In this document: piece by piece, positions 1 to 8,684 of the stretch
Layout: the number at the start of each line of letters is the position of its first letter
Position numbering within the stretch: the stretch's first letter is position 1
NCBI RefSeq assembly: GCF_001642835.1
Contig: NZ_LXEI01000002.1
Span: forward strand, 496,001-560,000
Direction of reading: 5' to 3'
Origin: Pseudotamlana agarivorans
GTDB taxonomy: Bacteria > Bacteroidota > Bacteroidia > Flavobacteriales > Flavobacteriaceae
Length of the DNA: 64,000 nt
Notes under the pieces: model-generated
Seen by the model: only the letters and a program-made list of their open reading frames with translations
What the model was told of the DNA's origin: nothing
Database searches by the model: none
Made by a program: the position numbers and the translations under genes

Positions 1-1795
1 TAACGGTCGCGAGTGTATCATTGTTGAGGAGATTCCTTACCAAGTGAATAAAGCAGATATGATTAAGAAAACTGCTGACTTGGTAAATGAGAAAAAACTT
101 GAAGGGATTGCTACGATCCGAGATGAGTCTGATAGAAATGGAATGCGTATTGTTTACGTGTTAAAGCGTGATGCTATCCCAAATATTGTATTAAATAAAT
201 TATTTAAGTACACGGCGCTACAGTCCTCATTTAGTGTAAATAACATTGCGCTTGTAAATGGAAGACCACAGCTGTTAAACTTAAAAGAGCTTATTCATTA
301 TTTCGTAGAGCACAGGCATGAAGTTGTTGTAAGAAGAACAACTTATGAATTACGCAAAGCGGAAGAAAGAGCTCATATTTTAGAAGGATTAATTATTGCT
401 TCAGATAATATTGATGAAGTGATTAAAATCATTAGAGCGTCATCTAATGCTGATGAAGCTCGTACCAATTTAATTGAACGTTTTAAGCTTTCTGAAATTC
501 AAGCTAAGGCCATTGTAGAAATGCGTCTGCGTCAATTAACAGGACTGGAGCAAGATAAATTACGTGCCGAATACGAGGAGATCATGATAACTATTGAAGA
601 CCTTAAAGATATTTTAGCTAATAAAGAGCGAAGAATGAATATCATTAAGGAAGAGTTAGAAGTGATTAAAGATAAGTATGGTGATGAGCGTCGTTCAACG
701 ATTGAATATGCTGGAGGTGATTTAAGTATTGAAGACATGATTCCAGATGAGCAGGTTGTGATTACCATTTCTCATGCGGGTTATGTTAAAAGAACGTCAC
801 TTTCGGAATATAAAACTCAAAACCGTGGAGGTGTGGGACAAAAAGCTTCAACCACACGTAATGAGGATTTCTTAGAGCATTTATTTGTGGGAACTAACCA
901 CCAATACATGTTATTCTTTACACAAAAAGGAAAATGTTTCTGGATGCGTGTTTACGAAATTCCAGAAGGCAGTAAAACATCTAAAGGTAGAGCGATTCAA
1001 AACCTGATTAATATTGAGCAAGATGATAAGGTTATGGCCTTTATCTGTACTCAAGATTTAAAGGATGAAGCCTATATCAATAGCCATTATGTGATTATGG
1101 CTACTAAAAATGGTCAGGTTAAAAAGACCTCTTTAGAACAGTATTCACGTCCGAGAACAAACGGAATTAACGCTATTACTATTAAGGATAACGATGAGTT
1201 ATTAGAGGCAAGATTAACCACTGGAAACAGTCAAGTTATGCTAGCTCTAAAATCAGGTAAAGCTATTCGTTTTGAAGAAGCTAAAACACGTCCTATGGGT
1301 CGTGGTGCTTCTGGTGTTCGTGGTATTACTTTAGCTCATGATAAAGATGAAGTTATCGGTATGGTAACCATTGAGAACTCTCAAGAGGAATCGGTATTGG
1401 TAGTTTCTGAAAACGGATACGGTAAGCGTACTTATATTGATGATCCAGAAGATGGAGAACCAGTGTACAGAATCACCAACCGTGGTGGAAAAGGAGTTAA
1501 AACCATTTCTATTACCGAAAAAACGGGTGATTTAGTAGCTATTAAAAGTGTGACGGATAATGATGATTTAATGATTATCAATAAGTCGGGAATTGCCATA
1601 AGAATGGTTATTGCTAACTTAAGAGTCATGGGAAGAGCCACTCAAGGTGTAAAATTAATTAACCTTAAAGGAAACGACTCTATTGCAGCTGTTGCTAAAG
1701 TTGTTCATGAAGAAGAAGTCGTTGAAGAGGATGGGGTAGAAGCGCCTGAAAACACGAACCTTAATGGAGATGAAGGGAACCTTGAAAATAATTAG
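1..1795 (+). CDS. gyrA: DNA gyrase subunit A, 3' part (5' end outside window)
   Basis: GyrA is the breakage-reunion subunit of gyrase, which introduces negative supercoils in an ATP-dependent way together with GyrB. The reading frame is open from base 2; the visible protein begins NGRECIIVEEIPYQVNKADM, inside the topoisomerase IV/gyrase A core. The catalytic tyrosine and roughly the first 250 residues lie upstream. Later come the core coiled-coil segment and a C-terminal region of repeated blades with GRGASGVRGI, NRGGKGVKTI and GRATQGVKLI motifs, the beta-pinwheel that wraps DNA. The tail is acidic, as in many flavobacterial GyrA proteins. The GTG at position 44 is an internal valine codon, not a start. 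ParC is the alternative, but the blade motifs and the tail favour GyrA. Confidence 0.95.
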   Translation, partial: NGRECIIVEEIPYQVNKADMIKKTADLVNEKKLEGIATIRDESDRNGMRIVYVLKRDAIPNIVLNKLFKYTALQSSFSVNNIALVNGRPQLLNLKELIHYFVEHRHEVVVRRTTYELRKAEERAHILEGLIIASDNIDEVIKIIRASSNADEARTNLIERFKLSEIQAKAIVEMRLRQLTGLEQDKLRAEYEEIMITIEDLKDILANKERRMNIIKEELEVIKDKYGDERRSTIEYAGGDLSIEDMIPDEQVVITISHAGYVKRTSLSEYKTQNRGGVGQKASTTRNEDFLEHLFVGTNHQYMLFFTQKGKCFWMRVYEIPEGSKTSKGRAIQNLINIEQDDKVMAFICTQDLKDEAYINSHYVIMATKNGQVKKTSLEQYSRPRTNGINAITIKDNDELLEARLTTGNSQVMLALKSGKAIRFEEAKTRPMGRGASGVRGITLAHDKDEVIGMVTIENSQEESVLVVSENGYGKRTYIDDPEDGEPVYRITNRGGKGVKTISITEKTGDLVAIKSVTDNDDLMIINKSGIAIRMVIANLRVMGRATQGVKLINLKGNDSIAAVAKVVHEEEVVEEDGVEAPENTNLNGDEGNLENN

Positions 1796-1834
1796 ATTAT
1801 AAATAAATAGAATTAAATTAAATATATTACAAAA

Positions 1835-3088
1835 ATGAAGAAACAAGGTATAATAGCTTTGGCGATTTCAATTAGTGCTTTTTCTTTTGCACAAAAAAAG
1901 GAATTGAAAACAGCTGAAAAAGCTATCAAATCAAGTAATTATTCTGAAGCGAAATCGGCTTTAGGTCAAGCAGAATCATTAATGTCTGCTATGGATGATA
2001 AGCTTAAAGCTAAATATTATTATTTAAATGCAGAGGCATTATATGCAAACGGTAAGGGCTCAATGAAAGATATTGATTCTGCCATTGCAAGTTTGTCTAA
2101 AGTAGAAGGAGACTATGTTAAGGAGTCTGAAGAGTTGAAGCAGAAAATGGTAAATAGTTTACTTAAAACTGGTAATACTGCCTATGAAGCTAAAGATTTT
2201 TCAAAAGCTTCTAATTACTTCGAGAAAACATACAGATTGAGTACTAAGGATACGGTATATCTTTATTATGCTGCAACTATGTCTGTTAGTGTTCCAGAAT
2301 ACGATAGAGCTTTAACTTTATATGAAGAATTGAAAGATTTGGGATATACTGGTATTGCTAAAGAATATTATGCAACTAATGTAGAGACTGGTAAAGAGGA
2401 AATTTTAGATAAAGCAACAAGAGATTTATATGTGAAATCTAAAACACATATAAAGCCAGGTGAGCGTACAACTGAATCTAAAAAGCCTGAAATCGTAAAA
2501 AATATTGCCCTTATTTATGTAAGTAATGGTGATAATGAAAAAGCGATTGCAGCTATGAAAGAAGCAAGAGCAGAAAGCCCCGATGATGTAAACTTAATTT
2601 TATCTGAGGCTAATGTGCATTACAAAATGGGCAATACCGAAGAGTTTAAGAAATTACTAGAGCAAGCTGTAGCAATGGATCCTAAAAACCCTGAATTACA
2701 GTATAACTTAGGAGTAATTGCAGCGGAAACAAAGCATCCAGATGAAGCTAGAAAATACTACGAAAAAGCTGTAGAATTGGATCCAAATTACGTAAATGCT
2801 TACATTAACTTATCAGCGTTAATTTTAGCAGAGGAGAAACCAATTATTGAAGAAATGAATGGTTTAGGGAGTTCTAAAAAAGATGACCTGCGTTACGATG
2901 AATTAAGAGAAAAGCGTCAAAACTTATATAAAGATGCGGTTCCTTATTTATCTAAAGCTTTAGAAATTGATCCTAATAACCTTAATGCTGCTAAAACTTT
3001 AATGAATATCTACAGTATCCTTGGTGAAACAGAAAAGTCTAAGGGAATGAAAGAAAAAGTTGAAGCTCTTGAAGCTGCAGGTATGTAA
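1835..3088 (+). CDS. Secreted tetratricopeptide repeat protein
   Basis: A 417-residue protein with an N-terminal signal peptide ending at about residue 20 (...FSFAQ). The rest is alpha-helical TPR units. Clear repeats lie at about residues 40-75, 110-150, 225-265, 275-330 (for example LQYNLGVIAAETKHPDEARKY) and 365-410. TPR arrays bind other proteins, so a periplasmic scaffold is likely; no catalytic motif is visible. It starts 39 bp after the gyrA stop and may be co-transcribed with it. A strong hairpin terminator follows 22 bp after its stop codon. The specific function is unknown; gyrA followed by a TPR gene is, from memory, a common arrangement in Flavobacteriaceae. Confidence 0.85.
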   Translation: MKKQGIIALAISISAFSFAQKKELKTAEKAIKSSNYSEAKSALGQAESLMSAMDDKLKAKYYYLNAEALYANGKGSMKDIDSAIASLSKVEGDYVKESEELKQKMVNSLLKTGNTAYEAKDFSKASNYFEKTYRLSTKDTVYLYYAATMSVSVPEYDRALTLYEELKDLGYTGIAKEYYATNVETGKEEILDKATRDLYVKSKTHIKPGERTTESKKPEIVKNIALIYVSNGDNEKAIAAMKEARAESPDDVNLILSEANVHYKMGNTEEFKKLLEQAVAMDPKNPELQYNLGVIAAETKHPDEARKYYEKAVELDPNYVNAYINLSALILAEEKPIIEEMNGLGSSKKDDLRYDELREKRQNLYKDAVPYLSKALEIDPNNLNAAKTLMNIYSILGETEKSKGMKEKVEALEAAGM

Positions 3089-3110
3089 TGAAAACCTAAT
3101 AAATAAGTAC

Positions 3111-3143
3111 AAAAAAGCCGCTTTCTTGAAAGCGGCTTTTTTT
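3111..3143 (+). terminator. Rho-independent terminator after the TPR gene
   Basis: A 15-bp perfect stem (AAAAAAGCCGCTTTC with its complement) around a 3-nt TTG loop, followed by a T tract. The A/T-rich flanks would let it work in both directions, but the convergent gene ends only about 40 bp away at 3185. Confidence 0.9.
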
Positions 3144-3184
3144 ATGTTTGCTTTTAAAAGGATCAATAAAAGAAGTATTTGTAA

Positions 3185-3631
3185 TTACCTTAGTCCATAA
3201 ACTGTTACGTCTGCCTTTCCATTTAAGATACCTTTGGTATCGTACCAAAATTCGATGCTTCGTAATTTGCGCTTTCCACCTCTTAAATCAATAACACGAC
3301 TTTCACCATTTTTAGGTATAGAAAAACGCGTTTCAATTTTTTCGGGAGCATCGCCGCCATCGTAGGTAACGATCATGCGGTGTATGTTTAATGGGGAATC
3401 TCTTACTTTAAATTTTAGTTTACGGTAATAATCATAAGGTCCTGGGACGTTTATTCTATCATGATCCGCCGTATGATTGGCATGAGTGGTTCCAAGGTTC
3501 ACCCACTTTCCAACCTGATTGTTGTGGTTGTTTACCGTATGAACTCCTTTTCGGTGCTGTGCATTTGCATTTTGAAAGCATAGAAAAACAGCTAATAGGG
3601 TTGCGAATAAGTAGCTAAGTTTTTTTTTCAT
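3185..3631 (-). CDS. Small secreted protein, DUF2541-like
   Basis: 148 residues with a signal peptide (residues 1-24, cleavage after ANA). The mature part contains GKWVNLGTTHANHTADHDRI, then a beta-rich region with KLKFKVRDSPLNIHRMIVTY and a terminal IEFWYDTKG...ADVTVYGLR. This pattern (a 'lower bound' WVxLG...DHDxI start followed by KLKFKV and an R-S-I-E-W strand) resembles small periplasmic DUF2541-type beta-sandwich proteins. That assignment is from memory of the family and is uncertain. It is monocistronic, convergent with the TPR gene and separated from the peptidase gene upstream by 82 bp. No enzymatic residues are evident. Confidence 0.6.
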   Translation of the reverse strand: MKKKLSYLFATLLAVFLCFQNANAQHRKGVHTVNNHNNQVGKWVNLGTTHANHTADHDRINVPGPYDYYRKLKFKVRDSPLNIHRMIVTYDGGDAPEKIETRFSIPKNGESRVIDLRGGKRKLRSIEFWYDTKGILNGKADVTVYGLR

Positions 3632-3713
3632 GAGTATCTCATTTTTAATTAATTAACTTGTATTAAATATAAGGAATTTTAATAAAAATTAATTTTTAAA
3701 AATGACAACTTTA

Positions 3714-4463
3714 TCAAATAATCTTCTTGATAACTCGTAGTTTGTGTGTATGCGTATTTTTATCCACGTTGTAAATCCCAGAATGATCTAAACGATCAAT
3801 GCGCACTTTGCCATGAGCATGAATAATGTAGTTGTTTTCCATGATGATGCCGACATGTATAATTGTACCTTCGCTGTTATCGAAAAATGCCAAATCTCCC
3901 GGTTCGCTTTCTTCAATAAAACTCAGCGCCTCACCTTGTGTGGCTTGTTGTGAGGCATCACGTAGTAACTTGTAACCATTAAGTTTGTAAATCATTTGTG
4001 TAAAACCAGAACAATCAATACCAAAAGGTGTTTTTCCACCCCATAAATATGGCGTATTCAGGTATAGAAATGCGGTTTTAATGATATTAGATTTTTCAAT
4101 TTGATGATCAACAAAATTACCATCGTAGACATGGTTTAATAACGTAAGACCGTTTAAGCTTGAGCCAATTGAAATGGGGAATATTTGCTGGTTTTCATCT
4201 TCTATAAACTCCACCAAATCGGTCGAAAGTTTAATAGGTTGTTGATTTAATGTCTTATAGTGATCTTCCGAAATTTCAAGGTATTGTTTGTTGTCTATCC
4301 AACCCTCATATTTATCAAAAGCCAGTCTTATTTTACTCCATTTTTTGCGTTGTTCAATAATTTTGAAAATTTCACCATAAAGGACTTGCGAAACTAATTC
4401 GCTAGGATCTGCAGGCTCATTTCGTAGAGGAACAATGCTTAAATTACAAATTCCGTATTGCAT
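3714..4463 (-). CDS. NlpC/P60 family cysteine peptidase with SH3 domain
   Basis: A 249-residue probable peptidoglycan endopeptidase of the YkfC/gamma-D-glutamyl-diamino-acid type. An SH3b-like domain spans about residues 5-65 and the NlpC/P60 domain about 125-245. The catalytic triad can be read directly: Cys151 in GIDCSGF, His203 in IIHVGII and His215 in YIIHAHGKV. No signal peptide is visible, so it may act in the cytoplasm on recycled murein peptides, as expected for YkfC-like enzymes. It lies 9 bp after the thiolase stop and is probably in one operon with it. The start MQYGICNLS fits the usual beginning of this flavobacterial family. Confidence 0.88.
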   Translation of the reverse strand: MQYGICNLSIVPLRNEPADPSELVSQVLYGEIFKIIEQRKKWSKIRLAFDKYEGWIDNKQYLEISEDHYKTLNQQPIKLSTDLVEFIEDENQQIFPISIGSSLNGLTLLNHVYDGNFVDHQIEKSNIIKTAFLYLNTPYLWGGKTPFGIDCSGFTQMIYKLNGYKLLRDASQQATQGEALSFIEESEPGDLAFFDNSEGTIIHVGIIMENNYIIHAHGKVRIDRLDHSGIYNVDKNTHTHKLRVIKKII

Positions 4464-4472
4464 TAAATACTT

Positions 4473-5651
4473 TTAATTTCGTTCTATAACAATTGCCGAT
4501 GCACCACCGCCACCATTACAAATAGCTGCTGCACCAATTTTTGCATTATTCTGTTCTAATATGTTAAGTAGTGTAATGATGATTCTAACACCAGAACACC
4601 CAAGTGGATGACCTAACGATACAGCACCACCGTTTACATTTACATTTTTATCTGAAAGACCTAGCAACTTTATATTGGCCAATCCAACAACCGAAAAGGC
4701 TTCATTAAATTCGAAGAAATCAACATCGCTAAGAGTAATTCCTGCTTTACCTAAAGCTTTAGGAAGGGCTTTTGCTGGAGCAGTAGTAAACCATTCTGGC
4801 TCTTGTGCAGCATCGGCATATCCTTTTATGGTTGCTAATGGTTTTAAGCCTAGGCTATCAGCTTTAGTTTTGCTCATTAAAATGACTGCACCCGCACCAT
4901 CATTAATGGTAGAGGCATTGGCAGCTGTAACCGTTCCATCCTTTGTAAAAGCTGGACGGAGTTGAGGTACTTTTTCAAAATTCACATTAGAAAATTCCTC
5001 GTCTTTAGAAACGATGATAGGTTCGCCTCGACGCTGAGGGACTTCAACAGGAGCGATTTCATTGTCAAATTTCCCTGTTTCCCAGGCTTCGGTTGAACGT
5101 TTATAGGATTGTAAGGCATATGCATCCTGATCTGCTCTACTAAATTCATATTTATTGGCACAAGCATCAGCACAAACACCCATAGCATTTTGATCGTAAG
5201 CATCAACCAAACCATCTTTTTGCATGCCATCAACAAGGGTTGAAGGTCCGAATTTTGTCCCTGTTCTTGTGTATAAATAATGTGGAATAAGACTCATGTT
5301 TTCCATACCTCCAGCGACTACAATTTCGGTATCACCAAGCGCTATAGATTGTACGCCTTGCATCACCGCTTTCATTCCAGAAGCGCAAACCTTATTTACG
5401 GTTGTACATGGTACTGTGTTTGGAATACCTGCATATATGGCGGCTTGTCTTGCTGGAGCTTGACCAGCACCGGCTTGAATGACTTGGCCCATAAAAACTT
5501 CATCAACCAGTTCTGGTTTTAAATTAACTTTCTTTAAAGCAGCAGAAATAGCAATAGCCCCTAGTTTAGGAGCAGGAACGGTAGATAAAGCCCCCATAAA
5601 ACTCCCAATTGGGGTTCTGGCAGCAGAAACTATAACGACTTCTTGACTCAT
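4473..5651 (-). CDS. Acetyl-CoA C-acetyltransferase (thiolase)
   Basis: 392 residues, the standard length of type II thiolases, which reversibly condense two acetyl-CoA into acetoacetyl-CoA. Conserved elements: SAARTPIGSF at the N-terminus, the nucleophilic Cys89 in NKVCASGMKAV, NEAFSVV, the histidine in GHPLGCSG, and the second catalytic cysteine in CNGGGG near the C-terminus. It is cytoplasmic. First gene of a two-gene unit with the NlpC/P60 peptidase. The start ATG at 5651 gives the canonical MSQEVVIVSAARTP. It could serve fatty-acid oxidation or acetoacetyl-CoA synthesis; the neighbours do not decide this. Confidence 0.95.
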   Translation of the reverse strand: MSQEVVIVSAARTPIGSFMGALSTVPAPKLGAIAISAALKKVNLKPELVDEVFMGQVIQAGAGQAPARQAAIYAGIPNTVPCTTVNKVCASGMKAVMQGVQSIALGDTEIVVAGGMENMSLIPHYLYTRTGTKFGPSTLVDGMQKDGLVDAYDQNAMGVCADACANKYEFSRADQDAYALQSYKRSTEAWETGKFDNEIAPVEVPQRRGEPIIVSKDEEFSNVNFEKVPQLRPAFTKDGTVTAANASTINDGAGAVILMSKTKADSLGLKPLATIKGYADAAQEPEWFTTAPAKALPKALGKAGITLSDVDFFEFNEAFSVVGLANIKLLGLSDKNVNVNGGAVSLGHPLGCSGVRIIITLLNILEQNNAKIGAAAICNGGGGASAIVIERN

Positions 5652-5751
5652 GAATGGAAGTTTTAATTAGTACTTGCGAAAATAACGAATTTTTGGTAGA
5701 ATTTGGAACGATTCAATTATTATAAAAAATGGTTAAAGTTCATAATTTTAT

Positions 5752-5759
5752 TACATTTG
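5752..5759 (+). promoter_or_regulatory. Possible Bacteroidota -7 box (TACATTTG)
   Basis: TACATTTG matches the TAnnTTTG consensus of the flavobacterial housekeeping sigma factor. It lies 98 bp upstream of the 7TM-HD gene, in the gap between two divergent genes. No convincing -33 TTG is present at the right spacing, so this is tentative. Confidence 0.35.
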
Positions 5760-5857
5760 GAAATTAGAAAGGACATTAAAAAGTTAAACGTCACGTTTAA
5801 CACAATGATTATATGGATGCTACAAGTTATATATAAAAGTGGATTCCATACCGCCAT

Positions 5858-7912
5858 ATGAAAGACTTCATCAATAGATTATATCGAAATCATTCTTTAA
5901 TTTACAAAGGGTTATTATTCATTTTTACTACTTTTTTAATAGTGTATTTATTTCCTAAAAGTGGGAAGTTTAAATACAATTTTGAAAAGGGAAAACCTTG
6001 GCAGTCAGAGAATTTATATGCGCCTTTTGATTTTGCCATTCGAAAGACAGAAGCCGAAATCACTGAAGAAAAACGTATTGCCAAGGAAAACTCTGTTTTA
6101 TATTTTGATTTAAATGATTCTATAGAAAAAAGTGTTTTAGATTCTTATTCGAAGGCTTTTCAAACACAGTTAGGCGATTCATTAAATCGTTATAAGGCTC
6201 AGGAACTTAAAAAAGTAGGTGAAGCTATTATTTCAGAGCTCTATGAATACGGTGTGTTAAATGAAAACTACGATTTTTCATATGATCAAAGTATAGCCAT
6301 TATCGATGGAAGAGAAAAGGTTCAAGATGGTTTTTATTCGAATCTTATAAGTCAAAATGAGGTAACTCCAATTATTAATAAGGTTCTTAATAGAAATAAC
6401 TTATCAGAGTTTAAAACAGCATTTGTTTCTTTATTTTTTGATTTAATTCATCCTAACCTAACCTTTAATAAAGGGTTTACAGAAAAGGCACTTCAAGACG
6501 ATTTGGATGGTATCGTCTACATTAGAGGAAGCGTTGTTAAAGGGACACTTATAGTTTCAAAAGGTGAAGTTGTTGATGTTGGAAAATATCAAATTTTAAA
6601 ATCACTTCAATTAGAATACGAATCTCAAGTCTGGAATGAAGCCGATTATAATTGGGTATTGTTCGCTTATACGTTATTAGTGGCTTTAGCATTACTCATG
6701 TTGCTCTTATTTTTAATGAAATACCGTTATGAAGTTTTTGAGAACAACACCAAGGTTACGTTTATATTTTTCAATATTTCATTAATTATATTCATCACGA
6801 CTTTAGTGGTCAATTATAATTCAAAATACATATATATTGTTCCTATTTGTATTTTGCCTTTAATATTTAAGGCTTTTTTCGATGCGCGCTTAGGGTTGTT
6901 TTCTCATGTTCTTACAGTCCTTCTTATCGGTTTTATAGTTCCGAATAGCTACGAATATATGTTTCTTCAAATCATAGCAGGAATTGTAACCATTTTAACG
7001 GTTTCTGAGCTTTATAAGCGGGCGAATTTATTTATTTCGGTAGGACAGATCACATTGATTTATATTATAGCCTATTTTGCATTTTTCGTGATTCATGAAG
7101 GCAGTGTAGATGATTTGAAATGGGAAACATTCATTTGGTTTATTTTATGCGGATTGGCAACTTTGTTTGTTCAGCCACTAATTTATGCCTATGAAAAGTT
7201 ATTCGGACTCGTATCTGATGTGTCTCTTTTAGAATTATCTGATACCAATTCAAAACTTCTTAAAGAATTAGCCAATCAAGCACCAGGAACATTTCATCAT
7301 TCGTTAAATGTGGCCAATCTGGCTGAATCTTCAGCCAATGAAATTGGTGCAAACGCTATGTTAGTTAGGGTAGGGGCGCTTTATCATGATATTGGTAAAA
7401 TGAAACACCCAACGTATTATACCGAAAATCAAGCTACGGGTATTAACCCTCATGACGAGTTATCTTCTAGAGAGAGTGCTAGGATCATCACCAATCATGT
7501 TATAAACGGCATAGAAATCGCCAAAAAGAATAATCTACCCGATCGTGTCATCGACTTTATACGCACGCATCACGGTACTAGTGTGGTGTATTATTTTTAT
7601 ATGCAGGAGAAAAAAGCCTTCCCAGATATAGAAATTGATAAAGCCGAATTTAGTTACCCAGGCCCGAAACCATTTAGTAAAGAAACGGCTATTTTAATGA
7701 TGTGCGATAGTATTGAGGCTGCTTCTAAAAGTTTAAAAGAACCTACGTCTACTAAAATTGAAGCATTCGTTGAAAATATCATAAATAAGCAAATCGAGGA
7801 GGGGCAATTCCTAAATGCGAACATAACTTTTAAAGAAATAGAATCTATAAAAAAAGTGCTAAAACACAAGCTAGCAAACATTTACCATTTGCGAATAGAA
7901 TACCCAGAATAA
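5858..7912 (+). CDS. 7TM-HD domain cyclic-dinucleotide phosphodiesterase, PgpH/YqfF-like
   Basis: 684 residues in the arrangement of the PgpH family: an N-terminal membrane segment (about 15-32), a long extracytoplasmic 7TMR-HDED domain (about 50-265), a cluster of seven hydrophobic helices (about 268-445) and a cytoplasmic HD domain (about 470-640). The metal motif is clear: HHSLNVANL, then His510-Asp511 in ALYHDIGKMKHP, and HHGT further on. Characterised family members hydrolyse c-di-AMP to pApA; the substrate here is inferred from them. It is a single gene followed by the tRNA pair. The start ATG at 5858 directly precedes the first hydrophobic helix. Confidence 0.9.
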   Translation: MKDFINRLYRNHSLIYKGLLFIFTTFLIVYLFPKSGKFKYNFEKGKPWQSENLYAPFDFAIRKTEAEITEEKRIAKENSVLYFDLNDSIEKSVLDSYSKAFQTQLGDSLNRYKAQELKKVGEAIISELYEYGVLNENYDFSYDQSIAIIDGREKVQDGFYSNLISQNEVTPIINKVLNRNNLSEFKTAFVSLFFDLIHPNLTFNKGFTEKALQDDLDGIVYIRGSVVKGTLIVSKGEVVDVGKYQILKSLQLEYESQVWNEADYNWVLFAYTLLVALALLMLLLFLMKYRYEVFENNTKVTFIFFNISLIIFITTLVVNYNSKYIYIVPICILPLIFKAFFDARLGLFSHVLTVLLIGFIVPNSYEYMFLQIIAGIVTILTVSELYKRANLFISVGQITLIYIIAYFAFFVIHEGSVDDLKWETFIWFILCGLATLFVQPLIYAYEKLFGLVSDVSLLELSDTNSKLLKELANQAPGTFHHSLNVANLAESSANEIGANAMLVRVGALYHDIGKMKHPTYYTENQATGINPHDELSSRESARIITNHVINGIEIAKKNNLPDRVIDFIRTHHGTSVVYYFYMQEKKAFPDIEIDKAEFSYPGPKPFSKETAILMMCDSIEAASKSLKEPTSTKIEAFVENIINKQIEEGQFLNANITFKEIESIKKVLKHKLANIYHLRIEYPE

Positions 7913-7937
7913 AAAAAGAAAAAAAGGCAAAAAAAAG

Positions 7938-7968
7938 TTGTGTTATACGCTTCTTTAGTATATTTTTG
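7938..7968 (+). promoter_or_regulatory. Promoter of the tRNA-Ser/tRNA-Pro pair
   Basis: TTG at 7938-7940 and TATTTTTG at 7961-7968 match the Bacteroidota -33 (TTG) and -7 (TAnnTTTG) elements with a 20-bp spacer. Transcription would begin about 7975, some 30 bp before the mature tRNA-Ser. Confidence 0.7.
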
Positions 7969-8005
7969 CAACCGCAAATTTATTGCAAGTTCTTATTAAA
8001 ATTTA

Positions 8006-8089
8006 GGAGAGGTGCCAGAGTGGTAATGGAGCAGATTGCTAATCTGTCAACGCGTAAGTGTTGCCCGGGTTCGAGTCCCGGTCTCTCCG
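8006..8089 (+). tRNA. tRNA-Ser (anticodon GCU)
   Basis: 84 nt. The acceptor stem GGAGAGG pairs with TCTCTCC (one G-U pair) and the discriminator base is G. The anticodon stem GCAGA/TCTGT frames the loop TTGCTAA with GCT at 8038-8040. An extended variable arm (CAACGCGTAAGTGTTG) is typical of class II tRNA-Ser. The T arm carries GGGTTCGAGTCCC. CCA is not encoded. It reads AGC and AGU codons. Confidence 0.95.
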
Positions 8090-8114
8090 CAAATTTTTTA
8101 TGATAACCATTATT

Positions 8115-8189
8115 CGGGGTGTAGCGTAGCCCGGTTATCGCGCCGCGTTTGGGACGCGGAGGTCGCAGGTTCGAATCCTGCCACCCCGA
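8115..8189 (+). tRNA. tRNA-Pro (anticodon UGG)
   Basis: 75 nt. The acceptor stem CGGGGTG pairs with CACCCCG and the discriminator is A. The anticodon stem CCGCG/CGCGG frames TTTGGGA with TGG at 8150-8152. T-loop sequence GGTTCGAATCC. CCA is not encoded. It lies 25 bp after tRNA-Ser and is probably in the same transcript. Confidence 0.96.
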
Positions 8190-8213
8190 CAAAAACAAAT
8201 ACCAGAGAATACT

Positions 8214-8247
8214 AAAACCTTATAAATCGTATGATTTATAAGGTTTT
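8214..8247 (+). terminator. Terminator of the tRNA unit
   Basis: A 15-bp perfect inverted repeat (AAAACCTTATAAATC and its complement) around a GTAT loop, ending in TTTT, 24 bp after tRNA-Pro. Confidence 0.85.
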
Positions 8248-8362
8248 CTCATTTTTAGGGAATCTTAAAATTTGAAATTCTTTGATTATAAACCTGACCA
8301 ATTCGGCTGTTACATTTATAAGGGACAAAAAGGGGATTAAGGATCAATCCTAATTGTTATGT

Positions 8363-8485
8363 TTATGCAATAATTGTGGTTAATCTGTATAGAAAGAATT
8401 CTATATTTTTGACTCCTCTAAATTAACTTCTGAAGGCTTTAATTTTAGCATTAAAAGATTCTGCATAAGCATTTTCGAATTCCAT
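8363..8485 (-). pseudogene. Decayed C-terminus of an ISL3/ISAon1-type DDE transposase
   Basis: On the minus strand from 8485 the frame reads MEFENAYAESFNAKIKAFRS, a stop codon, then FRGVKNIEFFLYRLTTIIA and a final stop at 8363. NAxAESFNAKIKAFR and FRGVxNxEFFLxRL are the C-terminal signature of ISAon1-like transposases, the IS204/IS1001 (ISL3) type common in Bacteroidota. About 40 codons survive with one in-frame stop. Upstream the frame closes at once and no inverted repeats were found. This is an old insertion remnant 174 bp downstream of tRNA-Pro. The rest of the gap (8248-8362 and 8486-8684) shows no other recognisable gene; the last part should hold the sigma-factor promoter. Confidence 0.72.
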
Positions 8486-8684
8486 TATACATATTTTTTA
8501 ATTCTGAAAACTTTTGTGAAGTAACAAAACTCTATTGCTTACTGTGTAGGTAATATACTATAAGTCTGTAAAAAACCAAAAGATATACGATTATTGGTTG
8601 AAAATTTCAGTTGTAAAGAATTAATATTTTCTTAATGATTTATGGAAATATTATACACGAAACTGAAGTATTTTTAAAATCGAT

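Noticed and set aside
44-46. GTG as the start of gyrA
   Set aside because: The frame is open to the window edge and encodes conserved GyrA sequence upstream of this codon.
7980-8198. 72-codon minus-strand frame over the tRNA pair
   Set aside because: It is the antisense of tRNA-Ser and tRNA-Pro; the RPGLEPG and WQDSNLRPP texts are well-known spurious translations of tRNA genes.
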